In this document: in pieces, positions 57,931 through 64,000 of the stretch
How the letters are laid out: each line of letters starts with the position of its first letter
How positions within the stretch are numbered: the first letter of the stretch is position 1
Source of the DNA: Labia minor
Lineage: Eukaryota; Arthropoda; Insecta; Dermaptera; Spongiphoridae
Direction: 5' to 3'
Assembly: GCA_963082975.1 (NCBI GenBank)
Contig: OY720344.1
Span: 7,303,580 to 7,367,579 of the forward strand
Length of the DNA stretch: 64,000 bases
Position numbers and translations under genes: made by a program
Notes under the pieces: generated by a model
Databases searched by the model: none
Told to the model about the DNA's origin: nothing
Seen by the model: the letters and a program-made list of their open reading frames with translations, nothing else

Positions 57931-58129
57931 GAATGTTTATAATATTTATATTTTTTTTCCAATATACAAAATATTTTAATTGATCATATTGGCCTTTTTA
58001 ACTTATTTAACACACTGAAAACATTCACATTACGGGTTTATTACCTCTTTTTTAATTTTTTGAGTATATGAATAAATAATTTTAATTGTATTCTCATAAT
58101 TGGATTTTCACGTAAGTTTTTAATATTGG
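57931..58129. other. A+T-rich stretch
   Basis: Nothing supported. Confidence 0.4.
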
Positions 58130-58275
58130 CGGACAATGTAGGAAGGGACATGAGAGAGATAGGACAGGGTAGGAGTTAGATCGTTATAGCTCTGGATAGG
58201 GACACTTGGAGAAATCTGGTTGTTGCGGCCAAGAACTTTCTAGTACCGTGGAACCTCAGAGGTAGATAGATAGAT
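58130..58275 (+). pseudogene. Non-LTR retrotransposon 3'-end remnant
   Basis: The frame gives LADNVGRDMREIGQGRS and, after a stop, IALDRDTWRNLVVAAKNFLV, the extreme C-terminus seen in the other remnants, and ends in a TAGA tetranucleotide tail (58260-58275). Confidence 0.7.
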
Positions 58276-58384
58276 ATAATATATACAATAATAAGATATA
58301 ATTAATTTATTGATTAAATTAAAATATATTTTATATAAGAACACAAAAACAAATGAATATTTTATGTAATATACTGACAGAAAC

Positions 58385-58490
58385 AAAATAGATGAAAACC
58401 TTTTACATGTAAACTTTCAACCAAATACTATGCATTACTTTGGAGGTACAGGGGGCAGAGGGGTCTGAGCAACTACTATTATATAAAATA
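58385..58490 (-). repeat. Dispersed repeat F, copy 2
   Basis: Reverse-strand match to 11094-11218: 'gatgaaaaccttttacatgt', 'aactttcaaccaaatact' and a GC-rich end with 'tacagggggcagaggggt'. Confidence 0.6.
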
Positions 58491-58829
58491 ATCTTATTAA
58501 AAATTAATTATATAATTATCTAAGTAAAATAAATTCTTATTTTCAATTTTACAAAACAAAAATTATAGAAATAATTTATGATTTACCTAACATAAATAGA
58601 ATGTAGGTATACATACATTAATGATCAATAAAAAAATATTGCTACATACATAAATAGATGAAAAAAAAATCATCGAGTTAATAGAAAAAAAAAATAATTC
58701 ATTGATTAATAAATTAAATTAATCAAATAAATAATTAAAAGTTTAGATCAGAAAATTTGTTAGTTTAATTTAATTTAATAATTTAATAATTTATTTATAT
58801 TTATTTATTGGATGATTTATCTATATTTA
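58491..58829. other. A+T-rich stretch
   Basis: Nothing supported. Confidence 0.45.
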
Positions 58830-59056
58830 ACCCCCACGGCAGCGAATAACAAATTTGGGGGTCCATGAAATGAAAATGGGGGTCTACGGAGGTCTAGGGG
58901 GTCCACGCGCTTCCCGACATGGATTTTTTGAATATATCTTTAAAAAAAAAGAAAAAACTCAATCGTTAATAAAAGATAAAAATCAATTTAGGAGGTCTAT
59001 CCAAAACCGAAAAACATGCCAAGGGGTCCACGACAAAAAAAAGTTTGGGAATTTAT
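58830..59056. repeat. GGGGGTCC-rich hAT-type MITE remnant
   Basis: The words 'tttgggggtccatgaaa', 'ctagggggtccacgcgc' and 'aaggggtccacgacaaaaaa' resemble the body of the hAT element at 20423-20886 ('gggggtccgc'). The terminal repeats have decayed. An open frame across it is not a gene. Confidence 0.5.
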
Positions 59057-59518
59057 GATTATATGAATTTTAACTATAAAAGAAAATTTTTTTTAAACAA
59101 TATTTCTTCTTTATAATTTTGGTAATAATTAATTTTTCAATTCTTCAAATGTATGGAAATGTATGGGTTTGGTATCATTTATTATAAAGCACTGTTTTAT
59201 ATGAAACCAATCCATTAACTGAAAAAAAAACATTTTTAAAATCATTTACTCATATTATTTATTAAATTTAAAGGATAATCATCTGTTTCCAATTTATGAA
59301 TTTTCCAAGATATATATATATAGATATAATTTTATTTTACTTTTTAATATGACATTCGTTCGTAATTCTATTAAATTTTAAAATTAATATATAAAGCATT
59401 CATATATTTTTTATTTTTTAAAATTATTATTAATTACCTCATATGAATTATTATTATTATTATTATAGTTTTTGCACTTATATACTCAAGTTAAATTTTC
59501 ACCTATCCTCTTTTGGTC
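59057..59518. other. A+T-rich stretch
   Basis: Nothing supported. Confidence 0.45.
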
Positions 59519-60096
59519 TTTTTTCTCGCTAAAGATTCGTCGAGATTTTGATGTTTTTATACGTTTTAAAGGTTCCTGAATTATTTTCACTAAGGTTGAG
59601 AAAAATTTCTGTCTGTCTGTGTGTGTATGTGTGTATGTATGTAGACAAGATTACGCAAAAACGGTTTGAGCTAGAATCATGAAATTTGGTACATGGGTAT
59701 TATTCAAAGTTCGTAGTTTTCTATCAACTTTTGAGAAATGTAGCTCAACCGGAAGAGGGTCATTACTTACAATGTTTTGATTTTTTTTCCTCTAAAGTGA
59801 CCGTAAAAATAAAGATATAGGTTTGATAGTTTTTCCCATGATTAAAAATTGTATAAAACTGCTATATATAGAATTTCAGCTTGATTGAATAGCTGAAAGT
59901 ACCAGAATTAATTTTTTAACACTGCAAATCAACACGTGACGTGGTGCCATCAACAAAGATCCAAACATGCGCTGATTTAATAAATATTATTTATTATTTT
60001 AATTAATAATTTATAATTAATTAAATTTAATTTAAATATAAAATATGTTATTTAATCCAATTCAAATTGCGAGATAGTCGAGTGGAGACACTCCAG
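59519..60096 (+). mobile_element. Family B HINE-like element, 5' end altered
   Basis: The 5' end is 'ttttttctcgctaaagattc', with the palindrome lost. The core (TGTG/TATG repeats at 59610-59642) and the 3' end with GCGAGATAGTCGAGTGGAG and hairpin TGGAGACACTCCA are intact. Confidence 0.8.
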
Positions 60097-60399
60097 CTTT
60101 TTGGAATTAGGCTCAGACGATGTGAAATAATTATTATTATTATTAAATGTTTTTATTTCTATTTTGGAATGTATGGAATTTCTATATTTTCTAGCACCTT
60201 CACCATTCTTTATACTAATACTACTACTACTACTACTAATAATAATAATACAAGTAATAATATCGTAATATCAGTGAAGGAATAATAGGTACGTATTATC
60301 TCTCTTTTGGTTCTTTTTATAGATTGAGTATAGTTTTTAAATTTTTATTTTTTTTATATTAGGTATCTTTTATATTCTTATCGTTGATTTCGATTGGTT
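60097..60399. other. A+T-rich stretch
   Basis: A trinucleotide ACT/AAT run at about 60219-60250. Nothing else. Confidence 0.45.
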
Positions 60400-60760
60400 G
60401 TTTAAGACCAGCAAGAGATCGGATCATTATTCATTGAGTTTATGTAGTTTTCTGTACCCTGAAGGTCAGTTTCCATTCTCCCACGAAGGCCTCTCTCACT
60501 TGGATTAGGCCAGGTGTGTACTGTATGCGTAATGTGTACGCTTGGGACATATGCATATGCCAGCCGCAGTTGCTCTATAGACAGACGGACAGACAGACAG
60601 ACAAACAGACAACCATTGGCCAAGGGCCTGGGCTAAGCAGACAACCACTCTATAGATGACCTTTTGAACCACCACCACCATCATCATCATCCTCATCATC
60701 TGCCTGCTGCCATATAGAAAGAGTGGGAGAGAAAAAGAAAGGGTCAATAACCCTTTATCC
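60400..60760. promoter_or_regulatory. GC-richer island with GACA and CCA/TCA runs
   Basis: This island is distinctly richer in G+C than its flanks. It has a GACA/GACG run (60579-60610), a CCA/TCA trinucleotide run (60670-60700) and words such as 'ggcctgggctaagc'. Both strands have open frames without a known domain. It could be a regulatory region or an untranslated exon; I cannot decide. Confidence 0.25.
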
Positions 60761-61170
60761 GTATATAACCTAAAAATTATATATCCTCCCTGTACTTACT
60801 TTCTCACTTAATTTCCCCCCTCCCCCTCTCTCTCTCTCTTTCTTTCTTTCTTTCTCATTATTCAATTTATAAATTTTAAATTAATTAAAATCTTTATTTG
60901 TAAAAACTAATCAATTATCATTAAATAAATTTATATTATATTTTATTATATTTCATGAAAAAAAATAATATTCTATTAGAAAGTTATTATAAAAGATCTG
61001 ATTTTTTAAAATTATTTTAAATTTATTAAATTTTTTATTTATATATCTACCGCATATAAGATATCTTATTTTATGGTTTAAAAAAAAATTTCAAAGAAAT
61101 TAAACAGTTCTGTTATAATTTATAACATTTAATTAATAATAATAATTTTACGTATACATATTATTTTATT
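60761..61170. other. A+T-rich stretch, (TC)n microsatellite
   Basis: CT-type repeats at about 60825-60856. Nothing else. Confidence 0.45.
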
Positions 61171-61706
61171 GGTAATTATTTAGTCTAATCGATGTATCAT
61201 GGATTCGGATAAAACTTTACCAGTGATTCCATTTTGGATTCAAAACAAACTTTCATTAAGCAGTATGTGGCGGTTGCTTATAGTTTACGAGATAAAAATT
61301 ATTAAAATTTGCATATAAATCCATTGATATTCTATTTAGCTACCATTTATTATTATTTGACCACCAGAGGGCTCCACTAGTTTTCTAGTTTTTATTTTCA
61401 TTTCCGTTTGGATATAAGAAGATTAAAAAATTAATTAATTAAATAGTTTTTCTATATCCAAACCGAGCTTATAAAAACCGAAAATTAGTGAATGAGTGAA
61501 TAATTAGTGAATTAGTCAATAAAACATTATTAAATGGCTGTTCATTCATAACTAGTTTATCAGTCAAACTTTAATAATTTTTATCTCGTAAACTAGAATC
61601 GACCGCCACATACTTATTAAGGAAAGTTTGTTTTGAATCAGAAAAGAAATCTACTGGTAAAGTTTTATCAAAATCCATCATACATCTTTTAGACTAAATA
61701 ATTACC
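61171..61706. mobile_element. Long-TIR MITE family D, clearest copy
   Basis: It begins GGTAATTATTTAGTCTAA and ends TTAGACTAAATAATTACC. The arms pair over about 145 bp and include 'gataaaactttaccagt' and 'gtatgtggcggt'. The centre matches the copies at 18946 and 34163. Superfamily unknown. Confidence 0.85.
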
Positions 61707-62929
61707 AAAAAAATCATTAAAATAAATAATGATAGATTTTTGTTTTCCATTCGCATTTGTTTTATTATTATTTTTTTTTTTTGAAGTTTTATTATTAATT
61801 ACATTTTTAGTTTTATTATTATTATTATTATTTTGGAATAATAAACAGCTCGACATTGATATGAATATTACTTACTCTGATAGATATCTAAATATCAATT
61901 ATTGAAATGAAAGGGACTATAAATCAACAAAGTGGCATGAATACCTCCCCCTTTTTCTTTTTTTTTTTTTTTAACTCTCACTCAAATGTGTATGTGAATG
62001 AGAGATAGATGGACGATCTCATTTTTTATTTTATGTTGTCCGATATATATATAAGTATAGCCCTTCAAAGAGATGATGGACGCCCAAATGGGATGAGCCA
62101 TCGATAAAGGTAACGGTGCCTGTTCCAACGTATAATTAACCAAACAACTGGACAAATAAGAGTGAGAGAAAGTAGTAAGCTTTAAGGAAATACAATCTTG
62201 AAAAACATTTAAAATTTAAAAGAAAATTAAAAAAAAAAAATTAGAAAGAATGAGAAATATTTTCAAAAATAGATATTTTTTTTCTCTAATTCACAAGTCT
62301 ACGATAGAAACTATGTGAACATAAAACAATAAAATAAAAATTTTGTTAAAATTGGAAATAGGTGGAATAAATATATCTATTATTGATTTTTTAATATATT
62401 TACAAAGGATCACCATTATTATAGAAAAAAAAGTCAAAAATTAAGGATTAAAAAAGATAATAAATAAATAAATAATTTTAATTAATAATAAATAAATAAA
62501 TAAATAAATATATCTATAAAGAGAACAATATTAATTTTGTTCGTTACATGAATTATAATGGAAAATTGAGACAAAGCCCTTGGCACGTTTCAAATTCATC
62601 CCTTTTTCAAAATTATTATTTATATTTAAATGATGTTTTGTCTCTGTCCCTCTTATTAATTGTTCGTGGTATTAATTTTCAAAGGGCCTCCTCTCTCTTG
62701 ACATAACAAATATAATATCAAAATTAATTTCTCTTAGGAATTGAGTTGTTTGAATAATAATAATAATAATAATAAAAGGGATGACCAAAAAAGAGATTGA
62801 ATTCAAATAAAGGGCTTGAATTTTTTTATTATTATTGGATTGAAGATTATAATCTCCAGAGGCCATTGGCCAGCCCAAAAAGGGCTTGAACAGAGGCATC
62901 CGGCCCGTTGAGTTTTTGTTGTATTTTAG
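61707..62929. other. Mixed A+T-rich stretch
   Basis: A TATATATAAG word at about 62045 precedes a less A+T-rich patch (62060-62135), a weak promoter candidate. AAT repeats at about 62756-62776. A GC-richer patch at 62855-62910 leads into the next feature. No exon seen. Confidence 0.4.
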
Positions 62930-63311
62930 GGTGACCCTTTTATAAGCCCCCCCCCCCTCCCCCTACTCCCAACAACGTAATCGCGCCCTTCGTCCCGGAT
63001 GCCGGTCAGCCGGTCCAGCGACCGACCCTCTGACACCCTTTTATACCACAAAACGTAATCCACTCGAGGACAATGGCCTTCCTTAAAAAGGGTCGGTTGA
63101 CCCTTTGATGGTCAAAAATAAAAATTTCTTTAGATATGTATATATAATTAGGGAAGCTGAATAGATTCCAAAATGGAAGGAGAAGGGGAAAGGGAATTTA
63201 GAACAGGAAGAGTAAGCAATCGGGATCTCCTCACCTTCTGTCTAGTTGAATAGTCAGTCGCGTACCGGACCGTGACCGTGGTCAACGTATCGTAAATGCA
63301 CCCCGGAAGGT
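62930..63311 (+). promoter_or_regulatory. Putative promoter and first exon ending in a splice donor
   Basis: A GC-richer block holds two direct repeats of ACCCTTTTATA (about 62934 and 63035), an arthropod-type initiator TCAGTC at 63254-63259, and a strong donor CCGGAAG|GTAAGC with the exon ending at 63309. GGTCAACG (63280-63287) resembles a downstream promoter element but sits about 3 bp off the standard spacing. An ATG at 63296 (ATGCACCCCGGAAG) would start a protein M-H-P-G that continues beyond the donor. The gene would run right, out of the window. Confidence 0.4.
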
Positions 63312-63610
63312 AAGCTTACCCTTCCATCCCCCCCCCCCCCTTAACCTCTCTTTCTCTCTCTCTTTCTCTCATTATTCATTTGAACAACAACATTTGCAAA
63401 TTTACAATTGTTTTTTTCTTTTCAATATTTGTATTTATTATATTGGATCATATCGTTTATCATATACTAATACGAAGTAGTATTAATCAATTTTATTATT
63501 TAAATATATCAATATTAGTCAATAAATTGTCATTAAGTAGATATTGTATGTATATATAAAAGTAATGAAAATCCCTACATTTATTTATTTATTAGAGATT
63601 TTAATATTAG
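63312..63610. other. Downstream sequence, possibly the first intron
   Basis: A poly-C run (63329-63340) and CT repeats follow the donor, then A+T-rich sequence. Nothing else. Confidence 0.4.
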
Positions 63611-64000
63611 CTGGAGTGTCTCCACTCGACTATCTTGCAATTTGAATTGGATTAAATAACATAATATATTATATTTAAATTAAATTAAATTAATTATAAA
63701 TTATAAATTAAAATTAATAAATAATATTTATTAAATCAGCGCATGTTTGGCTCTTTCTTGATGGCACCACGTCACGTGTTGGCACGTGAGATTTGCAGTG
63801 TTAAAAAATTAATTCTGGTACTTTCAGCTATTCAATCAAGCTGAAATTCTATATATAGCAGTTTTATACAATTTTTAATCATGGGAAAAACTATCAAACA
63901 TATATCTTTATTTTTACGGTCACTTTAGAGGAAAAAAAATCAAAACATTGTAAGTAATGACCATCTTCCGGTTGAGCTATATATCTCAAAAGTTGATAGA
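63611..64000 (-). mobile_element. Family B HINE-like element, cut by the window edge
   Basis: It starts CTGGAGTGTCTCCACTCG and follows the family through 'aggaaaaaaaatcaaaac' to the last base. The 5' end lies outside the window. Confidence 0.85.

Noticed and set aside
60402-60747. Minus-strand frames with VCLSVCPSV repeats
   Set aside because: They are translations of the GACA/GACG simple repeat and the trinucleotide run.

Overview
The window is eukaryotic nuclear DNA, very A+T-rich (about three quarters by eye). Its genes are split by short GT-AG introns and it carries many transposable elements. MADF-type coding sequence, a mellifera-type mariner end, Tc1, pogo/Tigger, hAT and PIF/Harbinger-like DNA elements, a tRNA-derived SINE and DINE-1/HINE-like repeats point to an arthropod, most likely an insect. 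I cannot name the species from sequence alone.

Layout. Positions 79-435 hold a MADF-domain sequence broken by one in-frame stop. Positions 2392-8566 form a compact cluster of three complete housekeeping genes whose splice phases all close. These are anamorsin (CIAPIN1, minus, 4 exons, 298 aa), peptide methionine sulfoxide reductase A (plus, 5 exons, 227 aa) and the 24 kDa subunit of mitochondrial complex I (NDUFV2, minus, 6 exons, 242 aa). CIAPIN1 and MsrA diverge from a shared 408-bp promoter; MsrA and NDUFV2 converge with 239 bp between stop codons. CIAPIN1 (electron donor to cytosolic Fe-S assembly) and NDUFV2 (a 2Fe-2S subunit) are linked by iron-sulfur biology, and MsrA repairs oxidised protein.

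From about 8.8 kb to the right end I find no complete host gene. This stretch holds repeats plus a few candidates: an exon-like ORF at 10931-11064, GC-richer islands at 27660-28255 and 60400-60760, and a promoter-plus-splice-donor structure at 62930-63311 that probably starts a gene extending past the right edge. It could be a large intron, a gene desert or both.

The repeats are the most informative part. Three families, here called A, B and C, share one plan: a 5' end in T-rich sequence followed by a 10-11 nt sub-terminal motif, an internal GTCY-type microsatellite followed by a conserved 'gatgaaatttggta'-like stretch, the motif again inverted near the 3' end, and a short terminal hairpin. 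This is the plan described for DINE-1/HINE (non-autonomous Helentrons). B and C are recognisably homologous; A differs in sequence. Together they occupy roughly a sixth of the window.

Two inverted duplications stand out. The segment at about 39590-41868 is repeated inverted at 56505-57126. The second copy lacks the Tc1 element of the first, and the first lacks the PIF/Harbinger-like MITE of the second, so each is an empty-site control for the other. A separate pair of arms of about 1.17 kb (51785-52954 and 53672-54838) straddles the end of a decayed pogo/Tigger element. The Tc1 transposase gene is nearly intact but has a 101-bp intron with a non-canonical donor, one nonsense codon and a replaced catalytic glutamate.
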